From the NCBI RefSeq assembly GCF_014779655.1, contig NZ_JACXYX010000012.1, positions 143,684 to 207,683 of the forward strand: a stretch of DNA of 64,000 nt, given 5' to 3'. Below the pieces are notes generated by a model, which was not told the DNA's origin, did no database searches, and was given only the letters and a program-made list of their open reading frames with translations. Shown here piece by piece: positions 42,736 to 50,638 of this stretch. Each line of letters begins with the position of its first letter. Within the stretch, counting starts at the first letter, position 1. A program made the position numbers and the translations under genes. The DNA is from Nocardioides ganghwensis (GTDB lineage: Bacteria > Actinomycetota > Actinomycetes > Propionibacteriales > Nocardioidaceae).

Positions 42736-42963
42736 CTAGTGGGCGCGACGGCGGGCGCGGGCCGGACGTGCCTCGCGGTGGTGGAAGTCGTGGACCAGCA
42801 CGAAGGCCGCGGCGGCTCCGGCCGCACCGCCGGCGAGCAGGCCGAGGCGGAGGTTGACGGGGACCTCGGGGATGGCGCCGAACCACAGCCCGAGGCCGAC
42901 GCAGACGACGAGCGCGGCGATGATGAGCAGGAACCTGTGCAGTGCGGGAAGCGGACCGAGCAT
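42736..42963 (-). CDS. Small membrane protein of unknown function
   Basis: The 75-residue protein starting at ATG 42963 has two hydrophobic segments (FLLIIAALVVCVGLGLWFGA and LGLLAGGAAGAAAAFVLV) and a basic, His-rich tail ([17 protein letters not shown]). An earlier ATG at 43002 would add 13 residues of unlikely character. I do not recognise a family. It lies between azlC and the GNAT gene on the same strand with its own flanking gaps. Confidence 0.6.
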   Translation of the reverse strand: MLGPLPALHRFLLIIAALVVCVGLGLWFGAIPEVPVNLRLGLLAGGAAGAAAAFVLVHDFHHREARPARARRRAH

Positions 42964-43060
42964 CTGGGGACCCCCGTGGTCGGCCGGCGAAGTAGCCGGC
43001 ACTCCATAGTGACGCGCGTCACAGGAAAATCAAGCACCGTAGGGGTGGATTTGGTCGGCC

Positions 43061-43621
43061 TCAGGCGATCGCGGTGTGGAGGCGGACCTGCTTGACGGTC
43101 GTCGCGCCGGTGCCGTCGAGGTCGAGCTCGCGGTGGGCCGTGTCCGGGGCCCATCCAGCCTCGGTGAGGAAGGTGCGGAGCGCGTCGTCGCCGGCGTTGA
43201 CCCACGTCACGGCGCGGCTGAACCTGTCGGCGGCCAACGTGTCCACGGCCGCCTGGAGGAGCCGGGAACCGTGCCCCTTGGCGCGCTCGGCGGGGTCGAG
43301 GGTGACCTCGGCCAGCTCTCCGTCGGCCACGGGGTCGCAGTCGGGGTCGGCGGCCGGGCAGGTCAGCGCGAAGCCCACCACGCGGTTGCGCTCAAGGGCC
43401 ACCAGCACCCGGTTGCGGGCGTCGGCAGGCCTGGCCAGGGACTGGCGCCACTGGGCCGCGACCGCCTCGACGTCGTTGGGGAACGCCTCAGCGGGGAGCA
43501 GGCCGGCGTACAGCTCGGGCCACGCCCGCACCTGCACGGCGGCGATCGCGTCGGCGTCGTCGGCCCAGGCCACTCGCACGGAGACGTCGGCGGTCGGGCC
43601 GCCGGAGTGGCTGTGTGTCAT
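43061..43621 (-). CDS. GNAT family N-acetyltransferase
   Basis: The 186-residue protein has the GNAT fold: an N-terminal VRVAWADDADAIAAVQVRAW, central strands RVLVALERNRVVGFALTC and ELAEVTLDPAERAKGHGSRLL with the acetyl-CoA pyrophosphate loop, and FLTEAGWAPDTAHREL at the end. Substrate unknown. It follows the DUF3043 gene by 10 bases and is probably co-transcribed with it. Confidence 0.9.
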   Translation of the reverse strand: MTHSHSGGPTADVSVRVAWADDADAIAAVQVRAWPELYAGLLPAEAFPNDVEAVAAQWRQSLARPADARNRVLVALERNRVVGFALTCPAADPDCDPVADGELAEVTLDPAERAKGHGSRLLQAAVDTLAADRFSRAVTWVNAGDDALRTFLTEAGWAPDTAHRELDLDGTGATTVKQVRLHTAIA

Positions 43622-43631
43622 CGGCGGGGGC

Positions 43632-44228
43632 TCATCGATAGGTCTCGGGGAGCTTCTCGCCGATCCTGACCTGCGCCTTGGGCAGGCGCAGGAACTTCAT
43701 CTGCAGCGAGCGCATCGCGGCGTAGAGCGTCGTGCCCTTCAGCGGCTCGTCGGGGAAGCGGCGGGAGAGCTCGCGGCGCAGGCGGAAGCGGAGCATCACG
43801 ATGTCGAACACGATCACCAGCAGCGTGGTGAACAGGACGGTGTTGCCGAGCTGGATCATGCTCGGGTTGCCGGAGTAGCCGAGCACCATCGACACGATCA
43901 GCAGCGGGACCATGAGCTCGATGAACGAGAAGCGCGAGTCGACGAAGTCGCGGATGAAGCGGCGTACGGGGCCCCGGTCGCGGCTCGGCAGGTAGCGCTC
44001 GTCCCCGGTCTTCATCGCGGCGCGCATCTTGCGGGACGCGTCGCCGCGGGCGGCGCGCTGGGCGGCCGCCTGCTCCTTGCGGGTCCGCGGCACCTTGGCG
44101 CGAGCACGTGCGGCGGCCTCGGCCTCCTTGCGCGACGGAGTGGGGCGGCCCTTGCCGCCCACCTTGTCGGTGGTCGGCGGGAGGTCGGGCTCGGGGGTGG
44201 AACGTCGGAACACGGGTGCTGCCTTCAC
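43632..44228 (-). CDS. DUF3043 family membrane protein
   Basis: The 198-residue protein has a basic, Ala/Arg-rich disordered N-terminal half (KEAEAAARARAKVPRTRKEQ), then the DUF3043 core RDRGPVRRFIRDFVDSRFSF, and two membrane segments (IELMVPLLIVSMVLGYSG and NTVLFTTLLVIVFDIVMLRF). DUF3043 proteins are conserved in actinobacteria with unknown function. The start is GTG 44228. It is divergent from pspA across a 216-base region, which could carry shared envelope-stress control. A TAGGGT hexamer on the plus strand near 44367 may be the pspA -10. Confidence 0.83.
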   Translation of the reverse strand: MKAAPVFRRSTPEPDLPPTTDKVGGKGRPTPSRKEAEAAARARAKVPRTRKEQAAAQRAARGDASRKMRAAMKTGDERYLPSRDRGPVRRFIRDFVDSRFSFIELMVPLLIVSMVLGYSGNPSMIQLGNTVLFTTLLVIVFDIVMLRFRLRRELSRRFPDEPLKGTTLYAAMRSLQMKFLRLPKAQVRIGEKLPETYR

Positions 44229-44444
44229 GTGACTTCGGGGAGGGACCGGACGGTGATCGGCAGGGGCCGATCGGGGTGCCGGGGGGATGTGGCGACCAGC
44301 CTATCGCCGCGACCCGCCGGGACCGGTGTCGCGCCGATGCCCTACCTCCGGCTTGGGTTTGGTTCTAGGGTGAGGACACAGTCCGCACGTCTCCGGACGT
44401 CACAGCCACCACCCCCGCATGACCAAGAGAGGGTCTCCACCCCG

Positions 44445-45245
44445 ATGAGTCTCATGAAGCGCATCAGCCTGATCTTCCGTTCCAAGGCCAACAAGGCCCT
44501 GGACAAGGCGGAGGACCCCCGCGAGACCCTCGACTACAGCTACCAGCGCCAGCTCGAGCTGCTCTCCAAGGTGCGGAGGGGCGTCGCCGACGTCGCCACC
44601 AGCCGCAAGCGGGTCGAGCTCCAGGTCAACCAGCTCGAACAGCAGGCCGCCAAGCTGCAGGGGCAGGCCGAGAAGGCGATCGGCGCGGGCCGCGAGGACC
44701 TCGCCCGCGAGGCGCTGACCCGCAAGTCCGGGCTCGCCTCCCAGATCACCAGCCTCAAGGAGCAGCAGGCCACGCTCCAGGGCGAGGAGGAGAAGCTCGT
44801 CCTGGCCCAGCAGCGGCTGCAGGCCAAGGTCGAGGCGTTCCGCACCCGCAAGGAGACGATCAAGGCGACCTACACCGCCGCGGAGGCGCAGACGCGCATC
44901 GGCGAGGCGATGTCGGGCATCGGCGAGGAGATGGGCGACGTCGGCCTCGCCATCCAGCGGGCCGAGGACAAGACCGCCCAGATGCAGGCGCGGGGCCAGG
45001 CCATCGACGAGCTCATCGCCTCCGGCGCGCTCGACGACGCCTCGCAGCTCAACGCCGGCGACGACATCTCCCGCGAGCTCGACGCGCTCAGCTCCGGCTC
45101 CGACGTCGAGGCCGAGCTGGCCCGGCTCAAGGCCTCCAGCACCCCGCAGGCCATCGAGGCGGGCGAGGACGGCGGCGACATCCTGGCCGCCGAGCCCGAG
45201 GCCGTGCGCACCGAGGGCGAGTCCACCGAGGGCGGACGGGCATGA
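44445..45245 (+). CDS. pspA: PspA/IM30 family phage-shock protein
   Basis: PspA binds stressed membranes and maintains the proton-motive force, and in other systems inhibits its regulator. The 266-residue protein is almost entirely coiled-coil: an amphipathic N-terminal helix MSLMKRISLIFRSKANKALD, DPRETLDYSYQRQLELLSKV, and long heptad-rich helices to about residue 215. A Ser/Glu-rich tail follows. ATG 44445 matches homologous starts. It leads the pspA-pspAA-htpX-pspAB-kinase chain. Confidence 0.94.
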   Translation: MSLMKRISLIFRSKANKALDKAEDPRETLDYSYQRQLELLSKVRRGVADVATSRKRVELQVNQLEQQAAKLQGQAEKAIGAGREDLAREALTRKSGLASQITSLKEQQATLQGEEEKLVLAQQRLQAKVEAFRTRKETIKATYTAAEAQTRIGEAMSGIGEEMGDVGLAIQRAEDKTAQMQARGQAIDELIASGALDDASQLNAGDDISRELDALSSGSDVEAELARLKASSTPQAIEAGEDGGDILAAEPEAVRTEGESTEGGRA

Positions 45246-45520
45246 TCGTCCGCATCCTCGGCGAGGGTCAGTACGACCTCGACGACCACGCCCTCGACGC
45301 CCTCAACGGCCTCGACAACCAGATCGAGCACGCCATCGAGTCCGGTGACGAGGCGATGTTCCGCACCGCGCTCGAGGGCCTGCTCGCCGCCGTGCGCTCC
45401 AGCGGCACGCACCACGCGCTGGAGTCCCTCGACGAGTCCGACCTGATCCTGCCGCCCCCGGACGCGACGATCGACGAGGTCCGTGAGCTCCTGGGCGACG
45501 ACGGCCTGATCCCTGGCTGA
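45242..45520 (+). CDS. pspAA: PspAA domain protein
   Basis: The 92-residue protein begins MIVRILGEGQYDLDDHALDA and matches PspAA, a small partner domain found next to PspA in actinobacteria and archaea. Its start overlaps the pspA stop (ATGA), so the two are coupled. Biochemistry is unknown; a PspA-modulating role is suggested by constant association. Confidence 0.9.
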   Translation: MIVRILGEGQYDLDDHALDALNGLDNQIEHAIESGDEAMFRTALEGLLAAVRSSGTHHALESLDESDLILPPPDATIDEVRELLGDDGLIPG

Positions 45521-45533
45521 CAGGCCCCTTCCG

Positions 45534-46436
45534 GTGGCCACCTCGCGTTTCATCAAGGACTCCGGGCTCACCGCCCGGATGACCCTCACCATGTTCCTGC
45601 TCGGGGCGCTCTTCGTCGGCCTCGTGGTCGGGGTGATCTACGCCGTCGGCTGGGGCTACGCACCGGTCGTGGCGGTGATCGCGATCGGCATGGCGTTCTG
45701 GCAGTGGTGGAGCTCCGACTCGGTCGCCATGCGGGCGATGCGTGCCCGGGAGGTGTCAACCGAGGAGGCGCCCGAGCTGCACGGCATGATCGACCGGCTG
45801 TGCGCACTGGCCGACATGCCGAAGCCACGGGTCGGCATCTCGGACCTCGCGGTGCCCAACGCCTTCGCGACCGGTCGCTCGCCCGACCGCGCGGTCGTGT
45901 GCGTCACCACCGGGATCCTCCAGACGCTCGACGCGGAGGAGCTCGAGGCCGTCCTGGCCCACGAGCTCAGCCACGTCGCGCACCGCGACGTGCTCGTGAT
46001 GACCGTCGCCTCCTCCGCCGGCATCGCGGCCGGCCTGCTGATGCGCTTCGCCCAGTTCGGTGGGATGGGACGCTCCCGCAACAGCAGCAGCCTCCCGGCC
46101 GTGCTGGTGGCCGTGGTCGTGAGCCTCGTCGTGTACGCCGTGAGCTACCTGCTGCTGCGGCTGCTCTCGCGCTACCGCGAGCTCAGCGCCGACCGCGCGG
46201 GCGCCTACCTGACGCTCAAGCCGGGGGCGCTGGCCCGCGCGCTGCAGAAGATCAGCGGAGAGGCGGCCGCCACCCCGCAGCGTGACCTGCGAGCCGGCAG
46301 CGCCGCCAGCGCCCTGTGCATCGTCCCGGCCCTCAGCGGCGGCCTCAGCGGCCTGATGGCGACCCACCCGCCGCTCCAGCAGCGGCTCGAGCAGCTGGCC
46401 CGCATCCAGGCCGAGCTGAGCCGGCCGACCGGCTGA
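45534..46436 (+). CDS. htpX: HtpX-like M48 family membrane zinc protease
   Basis: HtpX cleaves damaged or misfolded membrane proteins. The 300-residue protein has two N-terminal membrane segments (LTMFLLGALFVGLVVGVIYA and APVVAVIAIGMAFW), the zinc motif AVLAHELSHVAHRDV (HELSH) with the later Glu ligand in ELSADRAGA, and two more membrane segments between them. GTG 45534 lies 13 bases after pspAA. The link with PspA suggests joint membrane quality control. Confidence 0.94.
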   Translation: MATSRFIKDSGLTARMTLTMFLLGALFVGLVVGVIYAVGWGYAPVVAVIAIGMAFWQWWSSDSVAMRAMRAREVSTEEAPELHGMIDRLCALADMPKPRVGISDLAVPNAFATGRSPDRAVVCVTTGILQTLDAEELEAVLAHELSHVAHRDVLVMTVASSAGIAAGLLMRFAQFGGMGRSRNSSSLPAVLVAVVVSLVVYAVSYLLLRLLSRYRELSADRAGAYLTLKPGALARALQKISGEAAATPQRDLRAGSAASALCIVPALSGGLSGLMATHPPLQQRLEQLARIQAELSRPTG

Positions 46437-46445
46437 GGCGCGACG

Positions 46446-47018
46446 ATGGGACTGTGGGAGGCGATGCGGGGTCGGGTGCAGCCGCGACGCAACAACCTCG
46501 ACGCGCTCTTCCACGTGCCGAGCGCGGCGATCACGCTCCAGACGGCGCTCGGGTTCGAGCCGACGGGCACCGGGTCGGTCTGCTACCGCTCCGCGGCCGG
46601 GGCCGCCTTCGCGCAGACCCAAGCCGACATGCTCGCGCTGATCCGCGACGACCCGGAGGCGCCGGACGTCGAGGTCACCGAGGACGACTTCGGCTTCACC
46701 TGGCTCGTCGTCACCGGCGACAAGGCCGACATGGCGGGGCTGTGCACGGACCTCCACGCCGTCAACACCACGCTCGAGCTCAACGGCTTCGAGTCGGGGC
46801 TGCTGTGCTCGATGGTGCCGTTCGTCAACGCCTCCGGCCAGCGCTTCGGCCTGACCTACCTCTACAAGCAGGGCACGTTCTACCCGTTCGCACCCACCGG
46901 CGATCAGTCCCGTGACACCCTGCTCGAGTTGTCCGTGCGCGACCTGCTGGGAGAGGAGCTGCCGATGGAGCCCGACCTGCAGCGGTGGCTGGCGGTCTGG
47001 AAGGCGCCGGGGCTGTGA
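46446..47018 (+). CDS. pspAB: PspAB-like protein
   Basis: The 190-residue soluble protein (MGLWEAMRGRVQPRRNNLDA, then DDFGFTWLVVTG and LTYLYKQGTFYPFAPTG) matches PspAB, the second accessory family of the actinobacterial Psp cluster. It starts 9 bases after htpX and its stop overlaps the kinase start (GTGA). Function is unknown apart from consistent association with PspA and HtpX. Confidence 0.88.
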   Translation: MGLWEAMRGRVQPRRNNLDALFHVPSAAITLQTALGFEPTGTGSVCYRSAAGAAFAQTQADMLALIRDDPEAPDVEVTEDDFGFTWLVVTGDKADMAGLCTDLHAVNTTLELNGFESGLLCSMVPFVNASGQRFGLTYLYKQGTFYPFAPTGDQSRDTLLELSVRDLLGEELPMEPDLQRWLAVWKAPGL

Positions 47019-48193
47019 GCGCACCGGCCGACGACCGGCGTCGCGAGCGCGTGCTGGCGGCGTACGACGTGCTGGGGCGTCCACCCCGCCGCGAGCTCGA
47101 CGCGCTCGTCGAGCTCGCCGCCCAGGTGGCCGGGGTGCCCTTCGCAGCGGTCAACCTCTTCAGCAGCGACGCCCAGCACCCGGTGGCCACGTCGGGCTTC
47201 GAGGGACACAGCACGCCGATGGACAACGCCATGTGTCGCCTCGTCGTCGAGTCGGGCGAGCCGATCATGGTCGAGGACGCCGCGCGCGACGCGCGGTTCG
47301 CGGGGAACCCGTGGACGACCGGAGAGCTCGCCGACGTGCGCTACTACGGCTCGCAGCCGCTGCGCACCCCCTCCGGCGTCGTCATCGGCACGCTGTGCGT
47401 CTTCGACAACGAGGTGCACCAGGTCACGCCGGAGGCGGCCAGGGGCCTCGAGCAGCTCGCCGACCGCGTCGTCGACGTGCTGGAGCTGGAGCTCGCCTCC
47501 CGCCGCCTCAGCGAGGTCAATGCGCGGCTCAGCACCTCCAACGACCGCCTGGCCCACTTCGCCGGCCAGGTGAGCCACGACCTCAAGAACCCCCTGACGG
47601 CGATCTCGCTGTCCCTCGAGGCGCTCGAGCTCGAGATCACCGACCCCTACCAGACCGACACGCTCGCGCGGGCCCGTCGGGGCGTCGACCGGATGGGCGA
47701 GCTGATCAGCAACCTCCTGGAGTTCGCGTCGCAGGGGGTCGCGCCCGGTGACGACGTCGTCGACCTCGACGCCGAGCTGGCCTCGGCCCTCGACGACCTC
47801 GACGGCCGGGTCCCACGCGGAAGCGTACGCACCGGACCGCTCCCGCCCGCCCGCGGCGACGCGGCCCAGCTGCGGTCGGTGCTGATGAACCTGCTCGACA
47901 ACGCGGCGAAGTTCACCGTCGACGGGGCAGAGCCCGAGATCGAGGTGGAGGCGGTGCTCCGCGACGGCCACAGCCGGGTCGAGGTGCGCGACCGCGGCCG
48001 CGGCGTGCCCGACGACAAGCACGAGCGGGTCTTCGCCCCGCTCTCCCGGCTCGACAAGACCGTCGACGGCACGGGCATCGGCCTGGCCACGTGCCGGCGG
48101 ATCGTGGAGGCCCACGGCGGTTCGATGGGGGTGGAGGAGCGCGTGGGTGGCGGGTCGGTCTTCTGGTTCGAGCTGCCGCTCGTCGTGGCCTGA
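47015..48193 (+). CDS. GAF-domain soluble sensor histidine kinase
   Basis: The 392-residue protein has an N-terminal GAF domain (about 15-165, AAQVAGVPFAAVNLFSSDAQ and DNAMCRLVVESGEPIMVEDA) and a dimerisation domain with phospho-His188 in GQVSHDLKNPLTAIS. The HATPase domain shows NLLDNAAKFTV, VRDRGRGVPDDK and GTGIGLATCRRIVEAHGG. No membrane segment is present, so it senses a cytoplasmic signal. Its GTG overlaps the pspAB stop, making it part of the psp operon. No response regulator gene is nearby, so its output partner is elsewhere. Confidence 0.92.
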   Translation: MSAPADDRRRERVLAAYDVLGRPPRRELDALVELAAQVAGVPFAAVNLFSSDAQHPVATSGFEGHSTPMDNAMCRLVVESGEPIMVEDAARDARFAGNPWTTGELADVRYYGSQPLRTPSGVVIGTLCVFDNEVHQVTPEAARGLEQLADRVVDVLELELASRRLSEVNARLSTSNDRLAHFAGQVSHDLKNPLTAISLSLEALELEITDPYQTDTLARARRGVDRMGELISNLLEFASQGVAPGDDVVDLDAELASALDDLDGRVPRGSVRTGPLPPARGDAAQLRSVLMNLLDNAAKFTVDGAEPEIEVEAVLRDGHSRVEVRDRGRGVPDDKHERVFAPLSRLDKTVDGTGIGLATCRRIVEAHGGSMGVEERVGGGSVFWFELPLVVA

Positions 48194-48209
48194 GCCCAGC
48201 CCGCAGTCG

Positions 48210-49400
48210 CTAGGGCAGCCTGGCGTGCTTCATCTGCCGGGAGGCGTACACGTGCCCCACGACGACGCCGTCGAGCCACGCAGTGAGCCGCTGCGCCTCC
48301 TGCTCGAGGGCCGCCCGGCCGTCGGGCCCGACCTCCTCGAGGAGCGACAGCCGTACGGTGCCGGCGTCGTCCTGCACCCAGCAGCCCACGACGCGTCCGT
48401 CCCACCACGCGGTGGTGCCGGCGTTGCCGTTGGTGTCGAAGAGGAAGGGCACGTGGGCCGGGTCGAGGTAGAACGCCCGCGACTTCCACCCCATGACGGT
48501 CGGGTCGAGGGTCGGCAGGAGCGCGGCCCAGGGCTCGACCGGACCGGTGTCGTCGACGTCGTCAGGGTTGACCCAGCCGGTCGAGCCGTCGTCGAGCACG
48601 ACCTCGACCGCTCCGACGTCGGCCAGGGCGCGGGTGACGGCGGTCTTGGTGGAGCCGAGCCACCACTGCAGGTCCGCGGCCGTGCCCGGCCCGAAGGTGG
48701 CCAGCCAGCGGCGGACGAGCTCGGCGTAGCCGGCGGCCTCCTCGAGCGGGTCCGGCACCGGCCCCAGCCAGTCGACGGTCCGCGTCCAGGTGGGCTTGTT
48801 CAACCGCCAGTGGCCGGCGTTGCGGCCCCGCAGGATCGCGCCCTCCAGGCCGAGGTGCGTGAGCACCCACGGAGCGACCGGCACGGGCCGGTCGTACGGC
48901 TTGTCGGTGTCGCCGCCGATCATCCCGGCGAGCTCCGGCAGCTCGGCGCGGAGCTCGGAGGTGGAGGCCGGCCCGGCGGCCAGGCGCGTGAGCACGGCCG
49001 CGCGGGCCGCGTCGAGCCAGGCGTCGCCGTCCTCGGCGATGCGGGCGCCCGCGATGGCCTTGGCGATGCGCTTGCGCTCCGACGTCGCGACCCGGGCCGA
49101 CGCGCTGCCCCACGCCGCGGGCAGCAGCTCGCGGGGGAAGACGAAGAGCGTGCGGCGCATGGCGAGCTGCTTGACCACCCGACGCGCCTCGTAGAGCTCG
49201 TCGTCGACGTCGGCGGGCTCGAGCCCGTCCGAGCGCGCCGCCACGGCGAGGTGAACGGTGGCCGCCTCGGTGGCGTGCAGCACCGTCATCGCGTCGGTGA
49301 CGGCGGTGACGGAGTCGAGTCGGTACGCCGGCGCGAGGCCGTGGCGCACCGCGATCCGGCGGCGGCGCTCGGCGTCGCCGATCGTGCGCAGTGCGGTCAT
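48210..49400 (-). CDS. Winged-helix DNA-binding family protein (AlkZ/YcaQ-like)
   Basis: The 396-residue protein belongs to the HTH_42 winged-helix family, which includes the AlkZ/YcaQ DNA glycosylases acting on alkylated or crosslinked DNA. Visible features are the N-terminal MTVLHATEAATVHLAVAAR, LYEARRVVKQLAMRRTLFVF, LGAILRGRN-like EGAILRGRNAGHWRLNKPTW, and a C-terminal MGWKSRAFYLDPAHVPFLFD with NGNAGTTAWWDGRVVGCW. The catalytic QxQ/QxD motif of characterised AlkZ is not obvious, so DNA glycosylase activity is uncertain. It converges on the kinase gene with a 16-base gap and lies downstream of nadA on the same strand. Confidence 0.83.
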   Translation of the reverse strand: MTALRTIGDAERRRRIAVRHGLAPAYRLDSVTAVTDAMTVLHATEAATVHLAVAARSDGLEPADVDDELYEARRVVKQLAMRRTLFVFPRELLPAAWGSASARVATSERKRIAKAIAGARIAEDGDAWLDAARAAVLTRLAAGPASTSELRAELPELAGMIGGDTDKPYDRPVPVAPWVLTHLGLEGAILRGRNAGHWRLNKPTWTRTVDWLGPVPDPLEEAAGYAELVRRWLATFGPGTAADLQWWLGSTKTAVTRALADVGAVEVVLDDGSTGWVNPDDVDDTGPVEPWAALLPTLDPTVMGWKSRAFYLDPAHVPFLFDTNGNAGTTAWWDGRVVGCWVQDDAGTVRLSLLEEVGPDGRAALEQEAQRLTAWLDGVVVGHVYASRQMKHARLP

Positions 49401-49418
49401 CGGGCCCCGTGGTCCGAC

Positions 49419-50597
49419 TCAGTCGCGGTGCGACTTGCCCGGCAGGTCGAGCATCCGCTGGAGCGCCACGAGCGCGTCGGCCTCGGTCTCGGGGTCGACG
49501 GTCACCTGGTTGACGACCGTCCCGGCGACCAGGCTCTCCAGCGCCCAGACCAGGTGCGGCAGGTCGATGCGGTTCATCGTCGAGCAGTAGCAGACGTTGC
49601 GGTCGAGGAAGACGATCGTCTTGTCGGGATGGGCGTCGGCCAGCCGCTTGACGAGGTTGAGCTCGGTGCCGATCGCCCAGACCGTGCCGGGTTCGGCGGC
49701 CTCGATGGTCTTGATGATGAACTCGGTCGACCCCACCAGGTCCGCCTTGAGCACCACCTCGTGCTTGCACTCGGGGTGGACCAGGATGTTGATGCCGGGG
49801 TGCTGGGCCCGCAGCTCGTCGACGACGTCCTCGGAGAACCGGCCGTGCACCGAGCAGTGGCCCTTCCAGAGGATCATCCGCGCGTTGCGGAGCTCCTCGA
49901 CGGTCAGGCCGCCGCCGGGCTGAAGCGGGTCCCACACGACACACTCGTCGAGTCCGATGCCCATCTGGAGCACGGCGGTGTTGCGGCCGAGGTGCTGGTC
50001 GGGGAGGAAGAGCACCTTGGCGTCGCCGTCGCCCTTCTGGGCGAACGCCCAGTCGAGCGCGACGTCGGCGTTGGAGGACGTGCAGACCACGCCCCCGTTG
50101 CGGCCGCAGAACGCCTTGATGTCGGCGCTGGAGTTCATGTAGGTGACCGGGACGACCGCGTCCTGGATGCCCGCGTCGGCCATCGCGTCCCAGGCGTCCT
50201 CGACCTGGCGCAGCCGGGCCATGTCGGCCATCGAGCAGCCGGCCGCGAGGTCGGGGAGCACGACCTGCTGGCTCGGCGCGGTGAGGATGTCGGCCGACTC
50301 GGCCATGAAGTGCACGCCGCAGAAGACGATGAACTCGGCGTCGGGTCGCGCCGCGGCGTCGCGGGCGAGCTTGAACGAGTCCCCGGTGACGTCGGCGAAC
50401 TGGATGACCTCGTCACGCTGGTAGTGGTGGCCGAGCACGAAGACGCGCTCTCCGAGCGCCTCCTTGGCCGCGCGGGCGCGGGCGACGAGGTCGGGGTCGG
50501 ACGCCGCGGGCAGGTCGCCCGGGCACTCGACGCCGCGCTCGGCGTCGAGGTCACGGCCCTTGCCGAGGGGGAGGAGCGGCAGGTCGACGAGGCTCAT
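49419..50597 (-). CDS. nadA: Quinolinate synthase
   Basis: NadA condenses iminoaspartate with dihydroxyacetone phosphate to quinolinate in de novo NAD synthesis, using a [4Fe-4S] cluster. The 392-residue protein has LGHHYQRDEVIQFADVTGDS, the cluster cysteines in DIKAFCGRNGG, VHPECKHEVV and NVCYCSTMNRIDLPHLVWAL, and TVWAIGTELNLVKRL. ATG 50597 is preceded by TAGGAT with 6-base spacing. nadB and nadC, usual operon partners, are not adjacent here. Confidence 0.97.
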   Translation of the reverse strand: MSLVDLPLLPLGKGRDLDAERGVECPGDLPAASDPDLVARARAAKEALGERVFVLGHHYQRDEVIQFADVTGDSFKLARDAAARPDAEFIVFCGVHFMAESADILTAPSQQVVLPDLAAGCSMADMARLRQVEDAWDAMADAGIQDAVVPVTYMNSSADIKAFCGRNGGVVCTSSNADVALDWAFAQKGDGDAKVLFLPDQHLGRNTAVLQMGIGLDECVVWDPLQPGGGLTVEELRNARMILWKGHCSVHGRFSEDVVDELRAQHPGINILVHPECKHEVVLKADLVGSTEFIIKTIEAAEPGTVWAIGTELNLVKRLADAHPDKTIVFLDRNVCYCSTMNRIDLPHLVWALESLVAGTVVNQVTVDPETEADALVALQRMLDLPGKSHRD

Positions 50598-50603
50598 GTC
50601 CCG

Positions 50604-50609
50604 ATCCTA
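50604..50609 (-). promoter_or_regulatory. -10 hexamer for leaderless nadA
   Basis: TAGGAT on the minus strand lies 6 bases before ATG 50597. Confidence 0.5.
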
Positions 50610-50638
50610 TGGCGGCGCCCAGCGGGACCGGCACCCGC

